Below are positions 17,386-27,400 of a stretch of DNA of 50,813 nucleotides, piece by piece (position 1 is the first letter of the stretch; each line of letters starts with the position of its first letter). The notes beneath the pieces were generated by a model. The model ran no database searches, had not been told where the DNA came from, and was given only the letters and a program-made list of their open reading frames with translations. The DNA comes from a bacterium (GTDB lineage: Bacteria > Verrucomicrobiota > Verrucomicrobiia > Limisphaerales > UBA8199). A program made the position numbers and the translations under genes. The stretch is taken from NCBI GenBank assembly GCA_021784555.1, contig JAJYHY010000009.1:1-50813 (forward strand). Reading direction: 5' to 3'.

Positions 17386-20300
17386 ATGGTGAGTTCGGCT
17401 CCTGCCATCCCGGATCATACTCTGCTTCGGCCCATCGGACGCGGCGCCTACGGAGAGGTGTGGCTGGCGCGCAACGTGATGGGGACCTTGCGCGCGGTAA
17501 AGGTGATCTGGCGCCGGCAATTCGAGAGCGACCGCCCCTACCGGCGCGAGTTGGCCGGCATCCAGCGTTACGAACCGGTCTCCCGGAGCTCCGGCGGGCT
17601 GGTCCACGTGCTGCATGTGGGCCGGAATGACGCGCAGGGCTGCTTCTACTACGTAATGGAGTTGGCCGACGATGCTGGCGAGAATCCGCCTGCCGAAGGG
17701 CGAAAGTCGAAGGAAATCCGAAGCCCGAACACAGAAACCGCTGCCTTCCGGCCAGCGCTTCAGGCTTCGGATTTCGGGCTTTCTCCGGAATTCGGAACGC
17801 GGAATTGTGAACTCTACCGGCCTCGCACCCTTCGCTCCGAGCTGAAGCGCCTGGGCCGGCTGCCGACCGCCGAGTGCCTGCGGCTGGCCATCGACGTGGC
17901 CAGTGGGTTGGGCCAACTCCATCGTCATGGCCTGATCCATCGCGACGTGAAGCCGGGCAACATCATTTACGTCAACGGGCGGGCGAAACTCGCCGATATC
18001 GGGCTGGTCACCACCAGAGACGAGGGCCGGACATTTGTCGGCACCGAGGGCTACATTCCGCCGGAAGGCCCCGGCTCGACTGGGGCGGACCTCTTCGCCC
18101 TTGGGGTGGCACTTTATGAAGCCAGCACCGGCTTTTGGCCCGAGCGCCTGCCGGACGTGCCTTCCGAGTGGCTTGCCAACCCAGGCCACGATGAGGCCCT
18201 GGAGTTGAATGAAATTATCCTCAAGGCCTGCGAAGGCGACTGCCAACGCCGTTACGAAGAGGTGGAAGCCCTGCAGGCGGACTTGGCCCTTTTGCAGAGC
18301 GGCCAGAGCGTCCGCCGGGTGCGCGCGCTGGAACGCCGCTACGCGCGATTGCGCCTGACCGGCATGGTGGGAACGGCGCTGCTGGTGCTATCGCTCATGA
18401 CGACGCTCCTCGCCGGCTACCGGTCGCGTTTGGCGGCCCGCGGCCATGCCCGAGAAGTCGCGCTGCGCCAAAGCGCCGAGCAAGCCCAGGCCCGCGCCGA
18501 GAGGGCTCAACGCGAGACCCGACGCCAGCTTCAATCCGCGCTCTACGAACAGGCGCGCGCGCTGGTGCTGAGCCAGGAATTGGGGCATCGGACCAAGGCC
18601 CTGGAGGCCATCCGGCGGGCCACTGGGGCCACCAACGTGGCGGAGTTGCGCCGGGTGGCCTTTGCCGCGCTGAGCCAGCCCGACCTCCTTCTGGAACGTA
18701 CACTGGCACTCCCCTGGAGGCCGACTCTCGCCCAGTTGGACCCGAAATTCGAGCGCATCGCTTTGAGCCGCCCGGGCGCGCCGGTCACGGTTTGCTCGCT
18801 TCCGGACCTGCGCGTCCTGGCCACGCTGCCGGGCATCACCCGGAACGACGCGTGGGTCGCGCAGTGGAGCGCGGATGGCCGGTTCCTGGCCGTCAAGCGG
18901 CAGGACCCCCGCGACGACGAGCGCAGCGACCTGGAAGCCTGGAGGGTTGGTTCGACCCAACTGCTCTTCAGCGTGCGCGGTGAGATTTCGCTGGATGCCT
19001 TCGGGTTCCATCCACGGCTGCCCCGACTGCTGGCCGGAGACGTCCGGGGGCTCGTGACCGTTTGGGATTTGGACACGGCCAAGCCGTTGCGCACTTTCCG
19101 TCTGCCCGGCCCGCCATACGCGCTGGCGTACTCGCCCGACGGGAAACGTTTTGCCGCCTCCTATCAGCGCGATTCCAAATGGGTAGTGGCCTTCCACGAC
19201 GCAACCACCGGCGCGCTGCTCTGCTCGGTGGAATGCGAGGGGCAGATCAAGCGTATCGCCTGGGATCCCAGCGGTCGCTGGGTGAGTGTCGTGGGTACCG
19301 ACGCCACGGAGTGGAACCGCCGGGTGCGCCTTATCTCGGCGGACACCGGCGCCATGCTCGTGCTGGGCCGGCACAAAATCAAAACCGACGATGTTGCCTT
19401 CGACCCTCAGGGCAACTACCTGATGAGCCAGGGCTGGGACCGCGAACTGCACTGCTGGGATTTGCGCACTCGCCAGCGAGCCTTCACCGTCCCCGACACC
19501 GGCTACTTCGGGAATTGGGACGTCGGTGGGAAGCAATACGCGATACTGCTGCAAACCGGCCGGCTCCAACTTTACGCCTTCGAGCCGCCAGTGTGTCTCG
19601 AGTTGGCCGGCAACCGGGGGGAAGGCCTGGGGGCCGGCGCGTTTTCGCCCAACGGACGGTGGCTGGCCGTGCCGGACGATCAAAACCTCCGGGTCTGGGA
19701 CTTGACCCGCCATTCCGCTCCGATCTTGCTTGCGGACGAGGGTGGGTGGCAACCGTTCTTTTCGCCCGATGGCGCCCGGCTCTTCGCGGTCAACGGGGAA
19801 ATTGGGTCGGCGCGCCTTCTGGCGTGGCGTCTCAACCCGGCGCCGAGTCGAGGTCGCGGGTCTCCCTTTTGGCCGCTGCCCGTTGCCCTGCCTCGGAGCC
19901 TGAACTGGGCCTCGCCGCTCGGCACGGGCCTGGCGCTGACCAGCGCCGAGGGCGTGCGGTTGGTGGCGCAGACCAATCTGGCATCCGGCGATGGGCGCCG
20001 GGTGAGAATTCCCTCGGGCCAAGGGACCGCTTCGCCCGATGGCCGGTGGCTGGCGGTGACCTACAGCTTTTCGCCGACGGTGCGGGTTTATCGTCTCCCA
20101 GCCGTGGAACAGGTGGCGCGGCTCCAGACCAGCGGGCTGGTCGCCGGGGTGTGGTTTGCGCCCAAAGGCGATGAGCTGACGGTGATCAACCGGGGCGGAG
20201 TCGAGTGGTGGGACACGGCAACCTGGCGGCGCAAGCGCCGTCAACCGGGCATCCCGATCGCGGGTGCTTACGTGCTCTACACGCCGGACGGCTCCGGCGT

Positions 20301-20505
20301 CTGGCGGGTGACCAGCTTCCACGACGCCACCCTCTACGACCGCGCCACGAAGCGGCCCATCCTCCCTTTGCCTCCAAACGTCTTGCCGCTGGCCCTGAGC
20401 GCCGATGGCCGCAAACTGGCCGTGGGCGTGGACGACCAGCGCGTGCAGGTATGGGACCTGGTGGAGCTGCGAGCGCGGTTCCGGGAGTTGGGATTGGACT
20501 GGTGA
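17386..20505 (+). CDS. Membrane Ser/Thr protein kinase with C-terminal WD-like repeats
   Basis: 1039 aa. The kinase domain (about 7-305) has the Gly loop GRGAYGEV, the Lys of 'RAVKVI', the catalytic loop HRDVKPGN (Asp about 187, Asn about 192), DIG in place of DFG and 'GTEGYIPPEG' as activation segment end. Between the hinge and the following helix lies an extra about 40-residue segment (about 103-143) encoded by a palindromic element. One transmembrane helix ('GTALLVLSLMTTLLAGY', about 328-345) is followed by a charged, Gln/Arg-rich coiled coil and a beta-propeller region of WD40-like units ('SPDGKRFAASY', 'VTVWDLDTAKPL', 'LRVWDLTRHS'). The kinase is probably cytoplasmic and the propeller periplasmic, sensing or binding something. 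AAAGG precedes ATG 17386. Confidence 0.9.
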   Translation: MVSSAPAIPDHTLLRPIGRGAYGEVWLARNVMGTLRAVKVIWRRQFESDRPYRRELAGIQRYEPVSRSSGGLVHVLHVGRNDAQGCFYYVMELADDAGENPPAEGRKSKEIRSPNTETAAFRPALQASDFGLSPEFGTRNCELYRPRTLRSELKRLGRLPTAECLRLAIDVASGLGQLHRHGLIHRDVKPGNIIYVNGRAKLADIGLVTTRDEGRTFVGTEGYIPPEGPGSTGADLFALGVALYEASTGFWPERLPDVPSEWLANPGHDEALELNEIILKACEGDCQRRYEEVEALQADLALLQSGQSVRRVRALERRYARLRLTGMVGTALLVLSLMTTLLAGYRSRLAARGHAREVALRQSAEQAQARAERAQRETRRQLQSALYEQARALVLSQELGHRTKALEAIRRATGATNVAELRRVAFAALSQPDLLLERTLALPWRPTLAQLDPKFERIALSRPGAPVTVCSLPDLRVLATLPGITRNDAWVAQWSADGRFLAVKRQDPRDDERSDLEAWRVGSTQLLFSVRGEISLDAFGFHPRLPRLLAGDVRGLVTVWDLDTAKPLRTFRLPGPPYALAYSPDGKRFAASYQRDSKWVVAFHDATTGALLCSVECEGQIKRIAWDPSGRWVSVVGTDATEWNRRVRLISADTGAMLVLGRHKIKTDDVAFDPQGNYLMSQGWDRELHCWDLRTRQRAFTVPDTGYFGNWDVGGKQYAILLQTGRLQLYAFEPPVCLELAGNRGEGLGAGAFSPNGRWLAVPDDQNLRVWDLTRHSAPILLADEGGWQPFFSPDGARLFAVNGEIGSARLLAWRLNPAPSRGRGSPFWPLPVALPRSLNWASPLGTGLALTSAEGVRLVAQTNLASGDGRRVRIPSGQGTASPDGRWLAVTYSFSPTVRVYRLPAVEQVARLQTSGLVAGVWFAPKGDELTVINRGGVEWWDTATWRRKRRQPGIPIAGAYVLYTPDGSGVWRVTSFHDATLYDRATKRPILPLPPNVLPLALSADGRKLAVGVDDQRVQVWDLVELRARFRELGLDW
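17713..17775. repeat. Palindromic element inside the kinase domain
   Basis: GAAATCCGAAGCC (17713-17725) pairs exactly with GGCTTCGGATTTC (17763-17775) across a 37-nt loop. The surrounding stretch, about 17690-17815, is of the same low-complexity type (a second small palindrome CCGGAATTCGG near 17786-17796). It encodes the segment that has no counterpart in normal kinase domains, and it keeps the frame. Confidence 0.8.
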
Positions 20506-20785
20506 CGCGCGTGGGACAGGCATCCCGCCGGTCTGTGCCTTTCACGGAGGCGCCCCGCGTTGGCCCTCACCCGACGGCGCGAGGTGATTTGAAGATGGAG
20601 ACCCTCGCGGCGGCAGTCATGAGCGAGCCGCCCGGCTCATTTTGTTGAAAGATTCCCGCCTGCTCCAAGCTTACCAGAAGTATGAGAGCATCGTTTCTTA
20701 ACCCTAAGCCGCGCACTGGGCGGGCGTCGGCCGACACCGCCTGGCGCGGACGGTTGCCGAAGCGCCTGGCGTTGAGCGTTCCCCC
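20506..20785. other. Intergenic before the PH-domain gene, with first copy of a direct repeat
   Basis: No gene is seen. Positions 20641-20696 form one copy of a direct repeat whose other copy is at 21178-21233: both start TTTGTTGAAAGATT and, after a 13-14 nt divergent spacer, share GCTTACCAGAAGTATGAG. Read in frame, both give 'AYQKYE', so they may be remnants of the end of a former coding sequence. Confidence 0.5.
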
Positions 20786-21172
20786 ATGAGTGTTTATCGG
20801 TCAAGAGTTGATTGGTGGTTGGCCGCGGTTTTGGTGCTCACACCCGGCGCCGGCATCACCATTGGGCTGAGCGCCGGATCCGTTGGAGTGGTCCTCGCTG
20901 GGATTGGTTGCGCTTTTCTGATCATCCTGTTGACGTTTCCTTGCAGATATACGATCACCGATTCGGATCTTCTCATCAGATGCGGCGTCATTAAGCAGCG
21001 GGTTCCTTTAAAGGACATCGTCAGTGTTCGCCCAACATCGAATCCGTTGAGTGCGCCCGCGCTTTCGCTGAAGAGGGTTCGCATCACACTCAGGCGCGGC
21101 TTTCGCTTGGTATCGCCTGTTGATCGAGAGAAGTTCATCCATGAGATTCAAACCAAAATTCACCAAAGCTAG
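20786..21172 (+). CDS. Small PH-domain-like membrane protein
   Basis: 128 aa. Two hydrophobic helices (about 11-30 and 33-51, 'LAGIGCAFLIILLTFPC') are followed by a compact beta domain of the bacterial PH type: 'YTITDSDLLIRCGVIKQRVP', the usual 'I..V' strand 'LKDIVSVRPTSNPLSAPALS' and a C-terminal helix ('DREKFIHEIQTKI'). Proteins of this type have no known catalytic activity; the PH fold lies on the cytoplasmic side. The gene stands alone between two imperfect direct repeats, with no obvious functional link to the kinase or RHS genes. Family assignment is from the pattern of strands and recall. Confidence 0.7.
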   Translation: MSVYRSRVDWWLAAVLVLTPGAGITIGLSAGSVGVVLAGIGCAFLIILLTFPCRYTITDSDLLIRCGVIKQRVPLKDIVSVRPTSNPLSAPALSLKRVRITLRRGFRLVSPVDREKFIHEIQTKIHQS

Positions 21173-21177
21173 CAAAT

Positions 21178-21233
21178 TTGTTGAAAGATTTCTCCGAAGC
21201 GAGGCTTACCAGAAGTATGAGCACATTTTTTAT
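21178..21233. repeat. Second copy of the direct repeat flanking the PH-domain gene
   Basis: It matches 20641-20696 in a 14-nt and an 18-nt perfect block at nearly the same spacing. It begins 6 bp after the PH gene stop and lies upstream of the C39/RHS gene start at 21327. Confidence 0.65.
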
Positions 21234-21326
21234 AGCGAATCGACGCGTTTGCGCCCGGGTGGGCGACGGAGGCGGCAGACTAAGGCGGCCGCCTCACCAG
21301 ACCAACCGATTGGGGCGCCTGTCCTT

Positions 21327-24300
21327 ATGAATCACGGAATTGGAAATTCCGCCGCTCGTATCTGCACGCAAGGCTGCACCGTGACTCTCGCGCTGGCGAT
21401 TGCCACGGCGGCGCTGGGCGGGACGCCCGGGAAAAGGAGCGTGCTCAATGTCCCGGCTCGACGACCGGCGGCCATCCTGTCCTTTTCCGCCAACCCCACG
21501 ATGGCAGAGCTTTCGCGCGCCCGAGTTTTCGAGGAGTCGCTGGCGCCGGTGGGCCGTCGGCCCACGCCTATCGAGAACGCCACTCTCGCCGCCGCGCTGC
21601 TCGGTTACGCGCAACGGAGCGGCCCGGACGATTTCTCCAGCCTCACTGCCTTTTTGGAGGAGGAGCCGACCTCACCCTGGAGGGCGGCGGTGCTCACCGG
21701 CCTTGGTTCAGAGTATTATAATACCGCCCACTACTCGCTGGCGCTGGCGGCCTGGCGTGAGGCCTGGAGCCACGCCAATGAGGCCCGCGATCCGAACGCC
21801 ATAGCGGTAGTTGACCGCGCGGTGAGCGAGTTGGCATATCTATATGCGCGCCTGGGGCGGATGAAGCAACTGGAGACGCTCCTGAACTCAGTGAAAGACA
21901 GGCTGTTTCTGGGCGAGTCGGGCAGGAAGATAACCGGCGCGCGCGAGGCGCTATGGATGATGAAAAAGCATCCGGAGGTCTCCTTCCGCTGTGGACCGCT
22001 GGCCTTGGAGTCGATCCGGCGCGCGCTCGACCCGCGCGCGCCGCTGCCTATGGCCATCTTTAATTCCGCCTCCACCACCCAGGGCTTTTCCCTGGCCGAG
22101 GTGGCCGAACTCTCGAAAGAGGTCGGCCTGAACTACCAGATGGCCTTCCGGGAGCCGGGCGGGGCATTCATCGTCCCTTCGGTGGTGCATTGGAAGGTGG
22201 GCCACTACGCCGCCATTGTGCGGCAGGTGGGCGACCGCTACCTGGTTGAAGACCCGACTTTCCGCAATACCGTGTGGCCGACGAGAGAGGCCTTGGAAGA
22301 GGAGACCAGCGGCTATTTTCTCGTCCCCCGGGCAAACTGCTCCCGGGCTGGCGCCCCGTGGAGGCGCAGGAAGGCGGGCATGTCTGGGGCAAGGGGGTGA
22401 CGTCGGGCAACGACGACGATGTGATGACCTGCGAGGATACACAGACGCTGCCTTGCGGAGGAGGAAACTGCCACGGCATGCCCGTCTCCAGCGTGCATCT
22501 GATGACCGTCAATTTGCAGGTCCGCGACACGCCCCTCGGATACGCCCCGCCGGTCGGCCCACCCGTCCGGTTCACGGTCCGATACAATCACCGGGGCGCG
22601 GGCCGGAACGTGCTGGGGCAGAACTGGACTGACGACTGGATTTCCTGGATTACGGACAGCCCTCAGAGCCCACTGGCCGATGTGAAATACCACCCGGGCG
22701 GCGGTGGCGCGCGCACCTTCACCGGGTTCGACCCCAACACCCAAACCTTCGCCTACCAGCAATATGACCAGACCCTGCTCCGACGCACCGGCCCCGACAG
22801 CTACGAACTGGTTTGGCCCGACGGCTCCAAGAAGGTCTTCGCCAAACCCGACGGCTCGGTCGGGAGCACCCGCAAGGTGTATCTCACCCAAATCGCCGAC
22901 CCCGCCGGCAACGCGCTAACGCTCAGTTACAATGGCGAAATGGAGGTGACGGCTATCACCGACGCGCTCGGCCAGACCACCACCCTCTCCTATGGCGAGA
23001 TAACCAACTCGCCGCCACCTTGCCCTTGCATTGATGTTGACGCCAATGATTTCGGCACCGGAGTTCGGTTTTTCTTTGCTCTCACTAACGTCACCGACCC
23101 TTTCGGGCGTTCGGCGACGTTCCACTACTCGCTGCAAAACGCCGGTTGCCCTCGCATTAAGATGGTCCTAAATGGTATCCCCGTAGTCACGGACGATGCC
23201 TGTTGTTCCAATACTTTCCTGTCGCTGGACTCCATAACCGACGTCCAGGGCCTGACCTCGCATTTCACCTACGACTCGCGAGGCGCTTACTCGTCCGTCT
23301 CCGCCGTGATGACGAGCATGACCACGCCCTACGGCACCACCACGTTCAGCACGGATAACGGGAGCAATCCGAGCTATCGCTTCGTGGAAACCACCTACCC
23401 TGATGGAAGCCGCGAGCGCGTGGAGTTTAACCAATCAACGAACCTGGGCATCCCCTTTTCGCTGCCGTCGAGCAGCGTCCCCCAGGGCATGAGCACCTGG
23501 AACCAGTGGCGTTACACCCGCAACACCTATTACTGGAGCCGCGAGGCCTGCGCCTTGGCCTACGGCGATTACACCAAGGCGCGGATTTACCACTGGCTGC
23601 ACGAACCCAACATGACCACCACCTCGGCTCGATCCGCGAATTGACCGATGCCGCCGGCACCGTCCGCGCGCGCTATGCTTATGACCCTTATGGCCGCCGA
23701 ACCAAGCTTAGCGGCGACGTGGATGCCGACTTTGGCTTTGCCGGGATGTTTTGGGCCAGCGAGGCCAATCTCTATCTAACCCATTTTCGAGCCTATGACC
23801 CTAATCTGGGACGCTGGCTCTCCCGGGACCCGCTTCCAAATGCGGAGCGGGCGCAAGCCCCGAACCTCTACGGGTATGTCGGCAACGATCCCATAGACTA
23901 CATTGATCCCAAGGGACTGTTCCCCACGACGATGGATTTGTGCGTTAAGGAGGCGGGTTTGTGCGCCACCCTCGCCGGGGCAGGCACAGCAGGGGGCGGG
24001 GCAATAGCTGCCGCTGTCGAGGAGGGTGCGCCAGCAGCCGCCGCGGCCGCGCCCGAAGCCGAAAGCTGTGCCGCGGCTTTCGCCGATACTGCGGTTCCAC
24101 AAGCCCTTCCACCAGCCGATACCGCTCTGTCAATTCAAGCATTAGTAAGGGGAACTCGGATTCTGATTGCGCCCGATTATGAACTTGTTGGGCTCTACTA
24201 TCAATTGCCCGCCACAGTCGCTTTTGTAGATGAAAACGGCCAGGAAATCCTCGGCAATGAACTGGATATCCTTACAGAAAACCTAGGGTGGGCACAGCAG

Positions 24301-24420
24301 TATTTTGAGGCGAGCTTTAAAGACCTGGCTCAGTCAGGGCTGTCGCCCTTCGAACGAATGATGGAACTCGGCCGTATTCTCGAAAGGTCGGCCCTAATCA
24401 GAGGTTCCAATCTTTTTTGA
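21327..24420 (+). pseudogene. C39-like peptidase fused to RHS protein, broken by a frameshift and a deletion
   Basis: Part 1 (21327 to about 22340): signal peptide, TPR-like helices ('YYNTAHYSLALAAWREAWS') and a C39-type peptidase domain with the Cys of RCGPLAL (about residue 222), His in VGHYAAIVR and Asp in VEDPTF. Part 2 (about 22340 to 23640, another frame): 'LLPGWRPVEAQEGGHVWGKG' and the RHS N-terminal region ending 'ARIYHWLHEPNMTTTS'. Part 3 (about 23620 to 24420, third frame): RHS core ('SIRELTDAAGTVRARYAYDP', 'YGYVGNDPIDYIDPKG') plus an unknown tip. Parts 1 and 2 belong to one gene in relatives I know; a lost C in the CCCCC run near 22330 would explain the shift. Between parts 2 and 3 most of the YD-repeat barrel is missing. 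Sequencing error could explain the first lesion, not the second. Confidence 0.8.
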
Positions 24421-24429
24421 TCTCCTTTA

Positions 24430-27400
24430 ATGAAGCGAACTGAATCCTTTGCCGTCCCTCTATTGCCGGGCGCTTCCGGCTCGGCGCGGTTTGCTGTTTT
24501 GACGCTGGCTCTGACGCTGGTTCTGCTCCCGGCTCCAACCGGTGCCCAAGACTCTCAGTTCTACTCTGACCCAACCGGCAACTTGCAGGCGCAAGCGGCC
24601 GAAACCTTTGGCCCTCCCCGGCTCCTTGGCCAGCCGCAGGACCAGGTGGTGGAACCCGGCCAGGCGGCATCGTTTTCGGTCGTAGTAGCGGACACGCAGA
24701 CTTCCTATCAATGGCAGTTTAACGGCGTGGACATCGGTGGGGCCAACGCCGATGCGCTGCTCCTTCAGAATGTCGCCCCCACCAACGAAGGCACATACCG
24801 CGTGGTGGTGCGCAATCCCTTCGGCAGCGTGACCAGCGCGCCGGCCCGGCTCTGGCTCGACACTCACGGCAACGGCTTGCCCGGCTCCTGGGAATTGACC
24901 TACTTCAGCCCCGCGACCCTGGCCAACCCCAGCTTGGAGGCGACCGTCTGGGGCGCCAGCGCTGACCCGGACGGCGACGGCGTGTCGAACCTCCAAGAGT
25001 TCCGCGACGGCACCAACCCGACCAACGCCGCCTCCGCCCTCTACCACCTGAGCCTTCTGAGCGACGATGGGACGGTAAGTGCGGTTCCGGACTTGCCCGC
25101 TTATACCAACGGCCAGACCGTCACGCTTACCGCCGTGAGTCAGTCCGGCGGAGGCCGGTTTTACGCGTGGACCGGGGACGTTATCACCCGGGACAATCCG
25201 ATTACCCTGACCATGACCAACAACAAGAGCCTGTTCGCCCATTTCACGCCGGGTATCTTCTACTGGACCAGCCCCGCCAGTGGCGATTGGAGCGTGGCGG
25301 CGAATTGGGCGCCGCCCCTGGCCCCAGGCAGCAACGACACTGTCCTTATTCTGAGCACCGTGACCGTCACGCTGAACAGCAACGTGGACCTGATGGATTT
25401 CACCCTCGGGAGCCCCGGGGCCGCTCCGATATTATCCGGGAGCGGCACGTTGGGGGTCCAGAGACTGGCCACCTGGAATTCAGGCTCAATGGACGGGACT
25501 GGCCGCACGGTTATTGATCCCGGGGCCACGCTAAGCATCGCCAACTCGGGGTGGATCAACATGACCCGCCGGACCTTGGAAAACGCCGGCACAACCCTGT
25601 GGACGGGCACGGCGGACTGGAATTTCCACGGTGGGGGCGTCATTACCAACCGACCTGGCGCACTGTTCGAGGTACAGAAAGCCGGCGCGCTCTCCTGGGG
25701 CATCTTCGACGCGGCCAGCCGCTTCGACAACGCCGGCGTCTTTCGCAAATCGGTCAGCGCCGGCACCCTGACCGTCGGGGGTGCCAACGTCACCTTCAAC
25801 AACTACGGCACCGTGGATATCCAGAGCGGCACGCTGAACCTGTCGGGCGGCGGAAGGAACGCCGGCGCAATCACTGTGCCCGCCGGCACTGCGTTGAATC
25901 TTTCCGGCGGGACATTCAACTCCAACCCGGGTTCGAGCATCACCGGCGGGGGCAGCTTCACCGTGAACGGGGCGATGGCCAACCTGGCCGGATTGGTCCA
26001 GGTGACCGGCACCAACACCTTTAGCGATTACGTGGCCAACCTGACCGGCGATTATATTTGCACCAATAACACCCTTATCATTTCGAGTGGCACCGTTAAT
26101 TTCAGCGGCACCGGCACGGTGGCGCCGGCCGAGTTGGACCTGCGCAACGGTCCGTACCTCACCGGTTCGCAAGTGGTGAGCGTGGGCCGCGTGATGAACT
26201 GGACGGGTGGCTGGATGGATGGCAGCGGCCGCACCGTCATCGCCCCGGGGGCCACGCTGAACATTGTGAACTCGGGGAACATCACCCTGACCCGCCGCAC
26301 CCTGGAAAATGCCGGGACAACCCTGTGGACGGGCACGGCGGATTGGAATTTCCACAATGGGGCCGTGATCACCAACCGCCCCGGCGCATTGTTCGAGGTC
26401 CGCAACGCTCGCGCGATGTTCTGGAGCATCTTCGAGGCAGCCAGCCGGTTCGACAACGCGGTCACCTTTCGCAAATCCGCCAGCGCGGGAACTCTGACTT
26501 TTGGGGGGCCCGACATGAGTTTCAACAATTACGGCACGGTGGACATTCAACGCGGCGTCCTGGCAGTAAACGCCGGCTACAACGCCACTTCCAACGCGCT
26601 CCTGAGTTGCGCCATCGGCGGCACCAACGCGGGAACAAGTTACGGCCAGCTCAGGATCGGCGGGGCGGTCACCTTGAAAGGCGCCCTCAGGGTCGAGCTG
26701 ACCAACAATTACTTCCCGAATCCCAACGACTCCTTCACCGTGCTGAGTGCCGGCACCCGAAATGGTGCCTTCTCCAGCTTTTTCTATCCTTCCAACCTGC
26801 TGACGATGCAACTGAGTAACATGCCCAATTCCGTCATTGTCATGGCCGGCTCCAGCTTCCCCTCTCTCTCTGGATTCGTCGCCTATTACTCGACCAATGG
26901 CCCGGGCGGGCCTCTGTCCGCGGTTCGGCTGCAGGGGGCAAGCCTGGGCTTGGAAGGCGATACCAACCTGGCCACGCTGAGCGCCGCGGACGGCAGTTAC
27001 TCCTTCGCTCCTCTCGCCCCCGGAGGCGGCTACAGCGTCACTCCCACCAAGGCCGACGACAGCCCCCCCGCCAACGGGGTGACCACGCTGGATATTGCCC
27101 TGATCCGGCGGCAGATCCTCGGCCTGGCGCCCCTGGATTCGCCTTACAAGCTCCTGGCGGCGGATGTGAACGGCTCCGGGTCCGTGACCACGCTGGCTCT
27201 CGCCCCTATGCGCAGCCTCATCTTGGGGTTGACCAATTCGATGCCCGCAGGCTTATGGCGATTCGTTCCTGCGGCTTACGTCTTTGCCGATCCGCAAAAC
27301 CCCTGGAATGCGCCGGCAACGCTTTTCTACACCAATGTAACGAGTGGGTTGCTCGGGCAGGATTTCATCGCCATCAAGCTGGGCGATGTGAACAACTCCT

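Noticed and set aside
18388-20523. 711-codon minus-strand frame opposite the kinase
   Set aside because: It is antisense of the WD-like region; the kinase and propeller motifs on the plus strand are decisive.
4076-24420. Type VI secretion or phage-linked RHS toxin island
   Set aside because: There is no VgrG, PAAR, tail or immunity-type gene; both RHS proteins have their own export signals.
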